Notes: generated from the sequence alone by a model not told the origin. Positions 34,401 to 46,358 are shown, numbered from the stretch's first letter. The stretch is DNA of 64,000 nt from Centroberyx gerrardi (GCF_048128805.1 NC_135997.1:28310315-28374314); one strand, 5' to 3'. Numbers and translations are program-made.

Positions 34401-37400
34401 TCAATTCCTGATAGTGCCATGGTTTTCAGTTTGCTTTATTTTTATGTGAATTATTCATTTTTAAGAAGTGATTGTTGGGAGAGCTTCTTAAGACAAGACA
34501 TATGAGCAAGCATAATGAAGAGCTGAGAAGCAGACCGAGCCACAGCTTAATGTCCTGGACCAGAATGACTCCCAGCACCATTGGGGATTATCCTTACGTC
34601 CAAAGGGAGCACCTTAGGGCTCCTCATTAAATGAACAGACCCCTAAAGGGTTTGTAGAAGAATCCCCATGTTAGGGGTCTGAAGTACTGTCAGGGTTTAT
34701 GAACTCTTAATTAAGGACTTCTGGGAACCTTCTGCATTTGCAGTCTGAAGCTACCCTAAAGGTTTTTCATGGTTCTTTTATTTTTTTAGAGTGTAGGAGT
34801 CTTTTCACTTTCACATCCTGCTGGTCATGCAGACTGGGAGGAGCTGGCCTAACACGTCAAATGAGACAAAAGCCTTCGAAAATGTTCCTTAAGTGAGTCT
34901 CATTAAGATAAAATGAGTTTCAGTGATATCAAACATAAAATGAATTACATTTTGTCTCTGTCCCCTGAGTGTGTGCATGAATGTTTTTGTGCCTTGATAT
35001 GTGTATGTATATATAGTATGTGTGTGTGGTGTATGTGTGTGTGTTACCGTAGTGAGGGATGATGCCCCAGGCGGTGAAGGAGGCATACAGGCCTCCCAGC
35101 ATCCAGAACATGCAGAGCCAGCTCAGATGTTCGCCACGCTTATCCATCTGCAGGAACTCGGTGAAGTAGGTGTACACTATCGGGATGGAGCCGCCGATTC
35201 TGGAGGAGGAACCACAAAAAAATTCATTTCTATTGCTTCTCATTGACTCTTATTTCCGTAATAAACATTTGTCTATCATCCATGATCAGTCTAGGGTCAC
35301 AGGAATATAGTCTGGGTGGTGTGACCTCTGACCCTTGACCTCCTTACTACCGGTTGCTCGTAATGTTGGTGATTTAGGAGTTTATTCTACTGTTGAGCTC
35401 ATTGGAAAAGCATCAGATAAATGACAATTTACAACAATGACAACAATGTAAATGTAAGGAGTTTTTTCTGTTTTATTGTATGTTTTCTTTTTCAGAATTC
35501 TGTAAAAATAGCCTTATTGTCAGGTTGATGATCAACTGGTCAACTTGTATTTTTGAAATGTTATCATGGGTCCTGAGGTCATGCAATTTTGGTTGCTCCT
35601 TGATGCTTGGTCTGTTTTAGCCTTTTGACCCTCTGTGTAAGGTCAATATGTTTGTAGTTCAATATGATGCTGGGACTGACCAGAGCAGATAGTTACGGTA
35701 AGGTTATGGTTAAAAGCCAGGGATGTTTTAACTTGCAGTTTACAGTCTGAGGGCCCTCCAAGTTAGAAATTGTTCATCTCATGAGAGTGAAAGTTTTATG
35801 GCTACAGCTGGCTGATAGTCTTGGTCAGGGGGGGAAGGATATAATGAGCACAGCAAAAAAATCATTGCGCTCTTTGTGTTACTGTTGTTTCTCTCACTCA
35901 TAGCTTTGAGATCTTCTTTCATAAAACAGATTTATAGATTTCATAAAACACATTTGTAGTCCTGCCAGTGGCTTGACCAAACTCCAGACCTATAATTTGT
36001 TACTCATTGGAATGAGTTATTAGTTAATACTGAGGCCCGTGTACACCTTCAGTTCAAGTAAAAACATCACCAAAACGGACTCCAACCTACAACATCATCA
36101 GTACATGACATGCATGTTTGTGTGTGTGTAATATGACCTCTATTTTTCGTGTGTGTGTATGTATGTATATGTGTATCAATGTATCTGTACGAGTGTATGT
36201 ACTTATGTGTGTGTATATTTGTGTGTATGTATATACTGTATGTATATACATATGTATATATATATATTCTAGTATTTTTTTATGTGTATTATTTTTAGCC
36301 TGTCTCATAACTCTAAACGAGTGGTCCTCAACCTCCTTTTTTATTGGGGTACTGTGTTTGTTGCTCTGTTTGACCTGTACGTTGAGGAGTGACACATAAA
36401 TAAAATGATATCTATCTATCTATGCATCTCAGCCTGATGATACCCCAGACCCTCCACATGACAATCGTTGCTCATGTTTACACTTTTACACCAGAACATT
36501 TCACTGACATTTTCCCTGATTTGAACAGACATGTGTTGAACATCAAGGCAAGCGCCGCCGTTCTGGGAGATTTTCCTTTTTTTTTTTATAACAAGAAATG
36601 TACAAACAATTAGACAGGGTGTGTGACTGAACTGGAGTCTGCCTGTTCTTTGTGTTTTGTGAAGCCAGCAAAATGGGCACAGTTCCTCCGCAGATGTGTT
36701 TTTATGACTAACGTGGGGCTCATCATCGTTGTAAATCGGCAACAGCTGAATGTTTTATTTTGGGGACTTTGTGTTTCTTGGCTTGGCGAAAGCTGTGACA
36801 TGAATATTTCAGGTCTGTGCGTGCTCAGTGCAGCGCAAGTACCTGCAGTATCAAAAGAAGTGTGACTTTGAGTTTGATTTAACAATGTGGGAATGTGGTG
36901 TGTTGCTGGCCTGCTGCACATGACAGCAGGTACAGTAGTAGCCATCACAGCTCTTTCGGGAGAGTTATACAGTATATATTTGAACCAAATCAGTGTAATG
37001 TAACCCAGAACTCTTGTGTCTCTCAACCACACCATTGTGTAACTTCTGACAGCTGGAAAGAGAGCAAAACTTGACTTTTCCAAACACTTGGGGATGGAGC
37101 CAAAGTGCAGCAGTAGTTCAAAAACATGCAGTATAAACAGGGACTTGTACAAGGACTACATACCAGGGTGCCAAACTGAGTCCCAGTGAGAGCTGCTTAA
37201 CTGAACTGAAAGGAAACTAATGACCTATCACTGTTTTTCAATAACAAAAGATACAATGTAAATTAAATAATAAATGAAATTTCCCATATAGCCCAAGGAA
37301 CCTTCAATGATTTCCGGCTGCTTGTCATAAAGTAGGCTACTAACATGACAAATCAATGTCTGTATAGCAGGCTGTAATCATTTAGCTATGTGATAGGTTT

Positions 37401-40400
37401 AAAACACGATTCAGTTCCTTACTTTTCTTACTAAATGCCCTGTTGGCGATCTCAGCTAAAAGAAGTGTAAATGTGTAAAATTGATGAGGAATGTAAAGCT
37501 TTAGTGAGCTGATTGGTCTGCTTGAATCATATTGTCTTTATCTCCTGGCTTGCACAATGTAAATGTTTGTTTCCAGTTTGTTTCCAAACTGCTATATATG
37601 CATTTTGAAAAAAACAAAAAAAAACAAAATCATTATCTGAAGTTCATCCTTCAATACAATATCTCTAAAATAGAGAGCATCCAGTCTCTTAAAGCATTAT
37701 CAGCTTGTCGACCAAGGCCTTAAGTTACCTACTATTTAAAAAGGAGCATAATTTGTTTTTAGACAGTAGGTGTCACTTTTTTTCAAATGGCGGGCATCTC
37801 ATTCAGGAACAAATCTCTTCAAATGCAAATGAAGGTGAGGTACAACATTTTTTTTTCAAAATGTTCTATATTCATTTTGGGGGAAGAAGGGTTAGGGTTA
37901 GGCTTCATCATTAAAAACCTCTAAAATCTAGAGGATCCAGCCTGTGAAGCTGTTGTCATCTGGTGTTAAATGTAAATGTGTGCGTCTCACCCGAAGCCGG
38001 AGCAGAACCTGAAGAAGAGGAAGAAGCCGTAGCCCTGGGCGAAGCAGGATAGGAAGGAGAAGACCAGGTCGATGGTCAGGACGTAGATCAGACACTTCCT
38101 CCTCCCCATCTTATCGGACAGGCCCCCCCACACCAACGCCCCCACCATCATGGCCACGTACACCAGCAGACCTGCAAACACACACACATATATAGGCATG
38201 TAAAACACATACTCACACATCTGTTCTGCTGCTGAATCCATGGATGAGTGTGTTGTCTGGTCTCCACAAGGGGGCTCACTTTACCTTTCCATGAACGAAG
38301 GTAAATAGAGCGACCATCACACTTTCCACTATGATTTAGCTCTGTATGACTGAAGGTAATGAATGCTTAGAAGTGTGTCATTATAATGTACCTAGAAATG
38401 TCCTTAGAATAATAATAATGTACCTCGAATAATGACATAACAGAAAAGTAAGGGTCATGATAACCACCACATTCACCTCCCCTATGATTTCATATCGGGC
38501 TATTTTCATTTATTTTTAGTTCCCTTGTGATTTCATGGATCTTACTGTTGTTCTACCACTTCCCACCATATTCCTCCTGTTGGCATTTAGAGTCTGTTAT
38601 CTATTCCAGCTGTCTCTGCTGTCATCCGGATGTTTTTGTTGTTTTGTTGAGGTGTTAAGGTGACATGTTTTATAAGACCTGCACAAATTAGTCATTGCAT
38701 TTCTTCTTTTTTGTGCTTTCTTATCCCTTATCATGCTTTATCACTGACTGCACCATTCATTCATTGTCTTTACCCGCTTATTCCTATTCAGGGTCATACA
38801 GGGCTGGAGCCTATCCCAGCATGCATTGGGCAGAAGGCAGGGAGACTCCCTGGAGAGGTCGCCAGTCCATCACAGGGCGAACACAGATAGACAGACACTT
38901 ATATTCATACCTATGGGCAATTTAGAGTCTCCAATCCACCTGACATGCATGTCTTTAGACCCAAACCTACAACCCTGTGGTAGCCGGTCAGCCTCTGCAG
39001 GTAGCCAGCAGTATGCTCGGCCTCCTGGTCCATACTTCCCCTCCTGCTCTGTGTTTTTACTACACACAGCCCTAATTACAGAGGACCTAAGCAGCTTACC
39101 GGCACGTGGAGCCATAGTGTGCACCTCCCCTGTGGATTACTAGACTGTCCAAACGCTCCGGCGCTCCACACGCCAAGCTGCACATCCCTCCCTCACCCTC
39201 CATTCAGCCGGAGAGCTGTCACTCACTCAGTCAGGACACCAGGAGACCAACATTCAAGGCTAAAGTGTTAGTTAATGTCTCAGCCCTGTTGTTGCTTAAG
39301 GCAACATATGGAATATTCAGTGACCTTCCTTTTAAAAACAGTACAGCCATGCAGTAAGATACTGTTTTTAATACACTAGACTGCTTTTTAAATAAATATA
39401 GGAAGTGTCTTTTAAATGAATACAAGACTACAGGGTGGCAGGGTGGCCTAGTGATTAGAGGAAAACCTAGACAAGGGTTTCTCCCAAACCAATGCTGGTC
39501 TCTCACTGTAGTATCCTACCACACAGTGACAGCCGGCAGACCCTGTCAGACCATGCATTGTTCAGCCCAGTTGATCTATTAATGACCTAAAGAGATGCAT
39601 TAAATATGTACATAATGAAGCAGGTCTGAGGCCTTTCAGTGTGTGTAGAATACTGTCATCTTTTTTAAAATATGAAGGGGTTCATTCCCAAAATGAGAAA
39701 TCAAAATTTAAAAAAATGACAAGCTGGCATGAAAATAAAACTCGCTATTGAATATTATTGATGTTATTAGCAGACTTGAGCCCTTTACTTAAAAAACAGA
39801 TTAAGATTTTAGAGCATCTAACTACCTGTACTTTTTGAATACTGATCAGTGAACACCAGGCTGCATAGCATTTTGGAGTAAAAGCCTTAAAGTAATAATC
39901 TGCTATATTTACATATAAATAAATGTCAGTTCTGCTACTCCCTATCACTGCTTGATATAACACAACAGTGATTCAACCTACAGTCAGTTCATGAAAGCTT
40001 TTACCTTTGCTGTTCTAAACAGCCGGTGTCTGGTAGGTCTTTGCTGGGAAAAATCCTCTGACACACAGGAAGTGATGCGTTTTATGTATTGTTTGTTTGG
40101 AATAAACAGAAGAAGAACTGGGTAGTTAGCATGAGCAGTGATAGCCACCATGGCTGAACAGACAAAGAAAAGAGCGCCACCTACAGAAACTCAAACTGCA
40201 TCAACAGAAAATGGAGAAAGACGTCACAGTACTGGACACACTGTTTGATTGACAGGTGATCTCTGGGAAGAGCAGTGCAGAAACACCACAGCAATGAACT
40301 CTTAGCATCAAAGATGTTGTGGATTACCACTTTCATATCTAGCACCAGGTAAGCATCATATGTATGCATGTATAGAGATGCAATAGCAACACCTTTACAG

Positions 40401-42566
40401 TGCAGGTTTATCAGTTTTGTGTTCCTGGGATAGTTGTGTGGTTAAATCTCTCTCTGGAACCACATCCCCGACTGGCCTGGGGTTAAAACCTGCCAGAACT
40501 TTCTCTTCTGTGTCTCTGTCTCCACTTTTCCTCATCAGATGAAAGCGTGAAAATACTATAAAAGGTGTGTGGACCAACCATCCTCCTCTTTGTAACACAA
40601 AGTTTAGTAGTCTTTGTGCTGTCCATGGCTAAGGTTATGAAACACATTTCTGCTCCCATGTCTCTGGTGAACAGAGCGCATGAGCATGAATCAAATAGGA
40701 TCATTCTGTAGAACTAGTTCATATGCTCAGCCACCGATCAGTCTTCCTCTCCTCCTCTGCACAAACAGACGCTGTGATTTTATTTTCGACAGGCCTTCGT
40801 CCCGCTTCCACCCGGCTGTCAGGGGCCTCAAGTCTATCTGACAGCTCTACAGCAGGCGCTGCAGGCCGCCGAGCTCTCTGACTGGTACAACATGCTCCGT
40901 ATTAGCTTGGGAACACACACTGAATACGATCAGCACTGGGTTCCTCATCAATCTCTTACAATGCCTCATCCCAGGAGCCTGTTGTTACGATGTAATGAGC
41001 GATGTGCAAGCTGCCACATCGCCTAGCTACACGCTAGGCCTGGGAAATAAGGCGAGAGATACTGCAGGTGGATCAAGACTGACTTTAATTTGCAGTTTAG
41101 TTGTCTCCACTGAAACTCAGGGAGAGTTTCCAGAGACATTTTACAAGGCATCTTTCCAAATAAGTTCTACTCTGCATACAAATTGTTTTGACCTTTTTTG
41201 GTATGATAGGTATGATAAGGTATGATGCTTAGGAACTAGTGAAGCTAGCAGGCTGCCACAATAAAGAAAACACTTAATATACACTTAATATACGATATAC
41301 TCAATATACTGAAAGCAGGTGCTTCCGTACATATTTGGTTTCTAAGATAACTAATCAATCAACATCCCATCATGCTTAGGGTGTGGCATCCCTCCTATAG
41401 CGTATCAGACATTGTAGAATCAATGCCAAGGCACATTGAAGCTGTTCAGGTGGCTTGTGTTGAGCAAATGCTCTATGTTGGTGTTTCCTGTATTTTGGCA
41501 TTTGCCGGAATGTTCCAGGCCTTCTCCTCTAATTTGTCCCAGTGGCTGGGTGATATACTGTCTAGAGGAAATTAAGGCTTTCATGCCAAAAGGCTGTATA
41601 TCTATTTTGGAAAAAATCTTGCTTGCCAAAGCCATTTTTCAAACATTATTCCATCCTCAAACCAGAGCTTGTTTGAAAGTAGAAATCTTAAAATCACTGC
41701 TAACTTTAATAGTAAGCTGTGGTACGCTTATTTTCATGCTAGAAATTATTTTGTAAGATGTCATTTTTTCAAATGGTCGATATCTCCTTGGTCGATATCT
41801 CCCTCCTTGACATGAAGCACTTCACATATTGAATCATCTTGATCTTTCCTTTATACCCTAAAGCATCAACAGAGCAAAATTTGGACAGGCTAAATATCAG
41901 CCTCTAGATGTATTTTTTACATCTCTCTGTCCATAACTCCATCTTGGTTTTGGGAAAAAAAGAGGAGAAGAACTGACACTGTGGCAGTTGTCTGTATGAC
42001 GACCACACAGTGATCTACGAAAGTACCAGGTCTATGAAAGTTTCAGTGACTCCTCCTTTCCCCCCCCCCTTCTATCTCGACCGTCACTTACCCAGCATTC
42101 CCTTGTCGGCGTTGGATATGCACATGTCCTTCTCGGCGCTGGGCAGGACGAAGCCCACCACGAAGCCGTCCACGCCGTCGGCCATCAGCGCCAGGCCCAG
42201 CACCACGAACAGCATCCACTGGAAGCGTCCGTGTCCGCATTCCTCCATTATGCTCTCGTACTGCTCCGGCAGGTCGTCCACCTCCTCCTGCTGGGTGGCC
42301 ATGCGGGCCTTCCTCCTGGCCTCCATCCGCGCCGCCCGCCGCGCCTCCTTGATCTCGTCGGGGTGCGGGATGCCCTGGTACTCCCCCTCGTACATCTGGT
42401 CGTCCTCATCGTGGCCCTCGGTGTCGTCGCTGGCGGCGTCCTCCTCCTGCGGCGGGTAGTCCGTCTGGTAGGGGTAGCCGTCCTGGCCGCCTCCCTCCTG
42501 GGTGTAGGTGTACTCTCCGCCCTCGGTCACCTGCTGGGTCACGTTGTTCTGGTAGGGGTCGTCCAT
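27381..42566 (-). CDS. sv2b: Synaptic vesicle glycoprotein 2B
   Basis: 12-TM MFS-like membrane protein of synaptic and endocrine vesicles, acting in regulated exocytosis. Coding exons in order: 42566-42092, 38171-37991, 35199-35048, 34189-34056, 33364-33275, 31393-31280, 30919-30831, 30666-30502, 29685-29552, 29011-28811, 28669-28510, 27564-27381 (TGA). 692 codons, all phases consistent; mammalian SV2B is 683 aa. Acidic cytosolic N-terminus with EGHDEDDQMYEGEYQGIPHP (49-68); TM1 from about 116 (HGRFQW...MADGV); MFS motif GGLSDKMGRRK in exon 2; PESPRFLLE in exon 4; large luminal loop 4 with pentapeptide-like F/C repeats in exons 8-10 and N-glycosylation sequons N450, N500 and N525. The short N-terminus favours SV2B over SV2A/C, as does synteny. 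TM1 reads GVDGFVV where mammals have GVEVFVV. Kozak GAACCATGG. Confidence 0.95.
28451..28526. repeat. Partial duplication of sv2b exon 11 3' end
   Basis: 'ccttttagccgaggggta' at 28451-28468 repeats 28509-28526, which spans the exon 11 donor. 'gaggggtaaagttggac' also occurs at 28461-28477 and 28489-28505. The intronic copy lacks the donor GT. Confidence 0.85.
28677..28738. repeat. (GA)n microsatellite forming the exon 11 pyrimidine tract
   Basis: On the coding strand it is (CT)n ending 8 bases before the acceptor AG of sv2b exon 11. Confidence 0.95.
29045..29290 (+). repeat. Dispersed repeat family A, copy 6
   Basis: In the sv2b intron between exons 9 and 10. Starts 'acattttacactggggccga', has 'cttatccagagcgacttgca', then AGGTCA 29207-29212, AGGTCA 29214-29219 and AGGTCA 29221-29226 with single A and G spacers: three perfect half-sites. 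Confidence 0.9.
30188..30480 (+). mobile_element. Tc1/mariner remnant, left end
   Basis: Begins after TA with CAGTGCCTTCAGAGAGTATT, the familiar end of fish Tc1-like elements, and continues 'taacagcctggattcaaaat', 'cacaataacccctaatgtca', 'ttggacatgattcacaacac'. Only the 5' non-coding part remains; no transposase. It ends about 15-20 bp from the sv2b exon 8 donor (30501). Confidence 0.75.
30669..30706. repeat. (CA)n microsatellite abutting sv2b exon 8 acceptor
   Basis: On the coding strand (TG)n runs directly into TCAG|CTACCAC. Confidence 0.95.
30924..30960. repeat. (ACAG)n microsatellite abutting sv2b exon 7 acceptor
   Basis: On the coding strand (CTGT)n runs into TTCCAG|GTGATGG. Confidence 0.95.
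31416..31470. repeat. (CAT)n microsatellite near sv2b exon 6 acceptor
   Basis: Coding strand (ATG)n ends about 25 bases before the exon 6 acceptor (31394-31395). Confidence 0.95.
31739..32138. mobile_element. Long inverted-repeat element in sv2b intron 5
   Basis: Arm 31802-31868 and arm 32051-32117 are inverted copies, 67 bp with 5 mismatches and no gap. An outer pair ('ttattcagcgtttcaacagg' at 31741-31760 and the complement of about 32119-32137) continues the arms, with about 40 bp inserted on the left. The internal spacer is about 180 bp and non-coding. A MITE or foldback element. Confidence 0.75.
32488..33109. mobile_element. 622-bp MITE with 72-bp terminal inverted repeats
   Basis: Flanked by TTAA (32484-32487 and 33110-33113). 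Left TIR 32488-32559 and right TIR 33038-33109 match with about 4 mismatches, all but one in the outer 6 bp. The core is 'ggctggtgttttttaatgca' ... 'accgtcaacaaatcctatga'. The interior is non-coding. Sits in sv2b intron 5. Confidence 0.9.
35265..35450 (-). repeat. Dispersed repeat family A, copy 7 (inverted)
   Basis: In sv2b intron 2. TGACCT 35322-35327, TGACCC 35329-35334, TGACCT 35336-35341; left block 'atccatgatcagtctagggt', right block 'gtaatgttggtgatttagga'. Confidence 0.85.
35460..37660. other. sv2b intron 2, mostly unremarkable
   Basis: Contains TG/TA-rich simple sequence (36115-36265) and a retroposon tail 'aaataaaatgatatctatct' near 36397. The 108- and 180-codon minus-strand open frames at 36416-37152 show no family motifs and no splice logic; I do not call them genes. 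Confidence 0.5.
37665..37770 (-). repeat. Dispersed repeat family B, inverted copy
   Basis: 'gcatccagtctcttaaagca', 'cgaccaaggccttaagttac'; a second partial block with 'ctctaaaatctagaggatcc' lies at about 37918-37940. Confidence 0.6.
38750..39000 (+). repeat. Dispersed fish retroposon tail in sv2b intron 1
   Basis: 'cattcattcattgtctttac', 'gctggagcctatcccagcat', 'gtcgccagtccatcacaggg', 'tatgggcaatttagagtctc', 'gacatgcatgtctttagacc': a familiar ubiquitous fish repeat, probably a LINE 3' region. No ORF. Confidence 0.65.
39100..42060. other. sv2b intron 1, remainder
   Basis: Contains a SINE-head fragment ('ggcagggtggcctagtgatt' at about 39437-39456). The rest is unremarkable; no alternative exon could be supported. 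Confidence 0.45.
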
Positions 42567-42810
42567 GGTTCCTGCCGGGTGTAAGAGGAGCGGGACTGAC
42601 TTAGCACCGTAGCCGTCGTACGCTGAGGAAGCTCGAGTCGTCGGCTATAATGGCATAATCCTCACCGGGCTCCTTGTGTTGCTGTAGGTGCCGCCGTGGC
42701 CTCCTGTGCTCCAGGCGCCAGCAGGACACTGCAGTTTGTCGGTGGCTCTGTCCTCTGAGGAGTCTAGTTCTCGGGATAAGGCCTCAACAGCTGCAGTGAA
42801 AGAGCCTTAC

Positions 42811-42843
42811 CTTCCCTGGTCTGCACTGAGCTGCACGCTGAAC
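42811..42843 (-). other. sv2b: Candidate sv2b non-coding 5' exon
   Basis: Minus strand: acceptor TGTTGCAG, 33-nt exon, donor GTAAGG (42810-42805). The next acceptor CGGCAG lies five bases before the ATG, so the ATG exon starts at 42571. The promoter and first exon lie further upstream and were not found. Confidence 0.4.
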
Positions 42844-42999
42844 CTGCAACACAGGGAACACCGGTCACACATGGAATTGTACATATGTCAGCGCAATGCC
42901 CCATAACAGTAAAGGAGAATGTAGGAACAGAGGGAACTTTAGTACATTGCTATGCAACAGGTGGGACGGTTTGTGACCTGTCAAGAAAGTTAAGTTAAG

Positions 43000-43240
43000 T
43001 CAAGTCTAGTCTAGTCTAGTCAAGTCAAATTAATTTGTTTAGCTCTTAATCACAGTTACAGTCTCAATGGGCTTCACACAACCCATATTATGAAAACAAT
43101 AAATGAAAACAGCACCTCCCCACCTTAGAACTCCAACTAAGGACAAGGAAAAACTCACGAAAACCACAAAAACCTAAGAAAGTATATGAGCACATGACAT
43201 ACATAGGATATATCCTAAGTAAGTATAGTACATGATATTT
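43000..43240. repeat. Dispersed repeat family D, copy 1
   Basis: 'cttaatcacagttacagtct', 'aatgggcttcacacaaccca', 'ggacaaggaaaaactcacga'. The second copy is at 54225-54450. Confidence 0.7.
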
Positions 43241-43254
43241 TATTAATTGCTTTT

Positions 43255-43436
43255 GACTTCCCTGTTATGGTTTGCTTTTATGTTTCTAGCCTTGTTTTTA
43301 TATTTGTTACCTTACTTTGGTTGCTTTTGCTGTTGATTTTATGTGTTTTTTCTTTGTTTTTCCTTTACTTTTTTGTAAAGCGCTTTGTAACTGCATTTTA
43401 AAAAGTTCTATATAAATAAAGATTATTATTATTAGT
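43255..43436 (+). repeat. LINE 3' tail
   Basis: Ends 'aaagcgctttgtaactgcat' ... 'tatataaataaagattatta', the common 3' tail of a fish LINE, then a short ATT repeat. No coding part. Confidence 0.65.
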
Positions 43437-43754
43437 ATAGTCAGTATTGCAAAAGGGATGTTAGGCAGGAAAGAGCAGCTCAGGACTCCCAGTCTCCCAT
43501 GTTGGCAGCCTGGCTTTCCACACAACCAGATAATCTCATCGTCTCACCGGCTCCAACAGGAATACAGCACACTGCTCTGACGCCATTTTGATCTATCACA
43601 TAACACTGCTGTAATGACGACACATTCACATCCTTCTTTATTTTGACAGTGCAAACACAAACTGAGCTGATGGAGAGACTCTGTGGAAGCTATCGAGGGT
43701 TTGAGCTCATATTGTGTGAGTGCAGAATACGCACCATAGTCACCAACATAGGAA

Positions 43755-43965
43755 CACTATTTAAATTGCATTTTAGGCATTTAGCTGACTCTCTTACTGT
43801 ATATAGAATGACAGTAGAATAAGCTTCAATTCCTAGAACACCAACATTACAAGCAACCAATAGTAAGGAGGTCAAGGGTCAGAGGTCAAAGCCCCCTGAC
43901 TAGATGGAACAAATATTCCTGTGACCCTAAAATGATCAGGGATGATAGAGCAGTGCTAAGAAATG
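43755..43965 (+). repeat. Dispersed repeat family A, copy 8
   Basis: AGGTCA 43869-43874, GGGTCA 43876-43881, AGGTCA 43883-43888 with single-base spacers; 'ttttaggcatttagctgact' at the left. Confidence 0.85.
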
Positions 43966-44191
43966 TAATTAAATGAAGCCCAGATCATTTAGTTTGGTGC
44001 TTTATGAAGGACCATAAGTAACTTGGGTAATAATTTCACAAAATTATGACACTTTTACAGGCTGGATCCTCCGTAACATCCCAGCAGCATAGCAGAAGAA
44101 AACACAAAGCACGTGAACTGAACTTCAAATTTCAGAGTCACCCTGTCAAACTGGTGACTTCCTGACAGTGAACCCAGGAAGCTCCTTTTAT

Positions 44192-44407
44192 TCTTTTATT
44201 TCAACCTCAACCTGCTTCACATTCATACTGGGAGCTGCCCAGTACAACCACAGTCCTCAGTGCACCTCAGCAGTAGTACCCTTGATGGGATGGGAGAGTG
44301 TTTCTCATTCACATTCCACACCCGGATCTTCTGGGCTGGCTTCTGGATTCAAACCAGCAACCTTCTGGTCACAAGCCTGCTCCTCTAACCTCTAGGCTGG
44401 TGCCACG
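44192..44407 (-). repeat. tRNA-derived SINE, family S2, copy 1
   Basis: On the minus strand, box A-like 'gcctagaggttagaggagc', box B 'ggtttgaatcc', and a tail containing the complement of 'gggagctgcccagtacaacc'. The second copy is at 47485-47705, with a tail fragment at 47115-47165. Confidence 0.7.
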
Positions 44408-44599
44408 CTGAAGGCTCTAATCCTCCCAGGCAGCGATTACTGTCGCCTACAGGGCCGTCACCACTGACCACTGTAACCCATCTAACAGCCTGACACACTG
44501 CTGGGCGAACTCCTCATATCCACCATTTGAACCTGTTCTTTCACTGTCATGACATTAAAACATGTTGTGGAAGATTAATGAAGTAATTAGCCACTTTAA

Positions 44600-45117
44600 A
44601 GGTGCAATATGTAGCATTTTAACATCAATAAATCATGACCACATTCATTTTGAGACGTTAACGTAATTACCATAAAAAAATGAGACCATCGCCAGGAAGT
44701 TGTGCGCCACCGGGTCAGATTTGGTGGGAAATCTGCTGGATTGCTTTACAGCGTGAAACAGTAAGAGGACACTGTTCTTTCAGAGCAAACAGAGCTAAAG
44801 CTCTCAGAGTTTCTGGCAATGGCAGATGTTGGAAAGAGTGAAATCACTTCCAACATGTTTATCCTCTTCAGTAAAGTGAAAGACACCAGGGAGGGAGAGG
44901 GGCAAGGAGCTACATCCTCTTTGTGACAGGAAGCAACAGAATTTATGGGAAATGTGGTCTTAATTTTGAGAAACACCAGTAGGCTACTAACAATGCTACT
45001 GGTGTGTAATGGAGGATACCAATTGTCTCGACCATGGTCTCATCTGTTTACGGTATTTATACTAAGGTATCATTGTTAATTTGACAATGATCTATTGATG
45101 TTCAACATGTAGCACCT
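44600..45117. mobile_element. 518-bp TTAA-flanked MITE
   Basis: TTAA at 44596-44599 and 45118-45121. The left end AGGTGCAATATGTAGCATTT and the complement of the right end, AGGTGCTACATGTTGAACATC, form about 30-bp imperfect TIRs sharing 'aacatcaata'. Interior non-coding. Confidence 0.8.
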
Positions 45118-45235
45118 TTAAGATTTTTACTTCAAAATGAGTAACATTTTAGAGGATGTGTTCATCTGTATTTTTGAAATTTAAATGAGAACCATTAGGG
45201 GGAAACAAAGCATTGATTTAATCATCCATTTTGTC

Positions 45236-45340
45236 CAGTACTATTATTCCTAGAATATCTCTAAAATCTAAAGGAATCAGTTTGTGTGTTAGCATTTTGT
45301 CAAACAAGGACTTAAGTTAACTACTAGGGTTTGACCAAAA
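45236..45340 (-). repeat. Dispersed repeat family B, inverted copy
   Basis: 'aatatctctaaaatctaaag', 'gtcaaacaaggacttaagtt'; complements the 14880-15010 copy. Confidence 0.65.
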
Positions 45341-45707
45341 TTATTTTTTACTGATACTGATATTTTTGGATTGAAGCTATTTTGTGCCAGTATTCAATAC
45401 CTTTAAATTAAACAATTTTTATGCCAATTTAATATTTCCCAACAAATTACAAGTATCAAGTGTTTCCTCCAGAATTTTATTCTTTTCAGGATGGAAAAGC
45501 CTCTGAAACTGCCATACCATAAGTACCATAAGTTTTATTTTTTGCTTTATGTCATTTTGTAAGAGTAGGTGTCAAATGGACATTACGTTTTACAGTGAAT
45601 TCAAATTGAAATGTAAATGTTTAGAGCCAAACCTCTCAATTCCTGTGCAAACTGCACTGATCCAGGAACAAGTAGCCAACAAAAACCAGCAACAGAAAAG
45701 GTGAGTG

Positions 45708-45995
45708 TTTGGTCAGGTCCGGTCTGGTCTGGTCTTGTCTGGTCTGGTTTGGTTTGGTTTGGGTTTGGTCTGGTTTGATCTTGTCAAGTATGGTTTTGTT
45801 TGGTCTGGATTGGACTGGTGGTCTGTTTTTGTTTGGTCTGGTCTGTGTTTGTTTGGTCTGGATTGGACTGGTCTGGTTTACATGTGTTTGTTTGGTCTGG
45901 ATTGGACTGGTCTGGTCTGTGTTTGTTTGGTCTGGATTGGACTGGTCTGGTTTGCATGTGTTTGTTTGGTCTGGATTGGACTGGTCTGGTTTGAA
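45708..45995. repeat. 'ggtctg' minisatellite with higher-order units
   Basis: A (GGTCTG)n-like lead-in, then four copies of 'tttgtttggtctggattgga' + 'ctggtctggt', joined by alternating linkers 'ttacatgtg', 'ctgtg', 'ttgcatgtg' (unit about 35-39 bp). Open in several frames by chance (WTGLV repeats). Confidence 0.9.
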
Positions 45996-46358
45996 TCCAT
46001 AATGATGAGGATGATGAGCACTGTAATTTAATCCAGATTAAGACTGCAGATATTTCATTCTGCCCTTGGTGCCTCAGATTATTGTTTCACCATGAAACTC
46101 ACAGAGGGAGCTGACAGCGGCGGTGCAGTCTGGATTGAAGTGCTGAAATCCATTTGCTGCTCTTGAATAAAAACACAACCAGACACGTGATGTTGAATTC
46201 CCAAACAGTAAAGGGAACATTTATGCCTTAATCAGTTTCTGCACCAGGAGTAAGAGGAGCTGCAGTCCTACAGTGTGATCATGATCATGAGAACATCTCA
46301 AGCTATTTTTTAGTTTTGTTGTTTCCTCCAGCAATGTGAATAATACATGACTGATTCA

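Noticed and set aside
36416..37152. Overlapping open frames of 108 and 180 codons in sv2b intron 2
   Set aside because: No domain, no homology recognised, no splice context, and AT-rich intronic composition.
42010..42584. Plus-strand frames of 117-149 codons
   Set aside because: Antisense shadows of the GC-rich first coding exon of sv2b.
45705..46031. WTGLV-repeat protein, or CRISPR-like array with regular spacing
   Set aside because: Short-unit minisatellite with related linkers, not unique spacers; open in several frames by chance.
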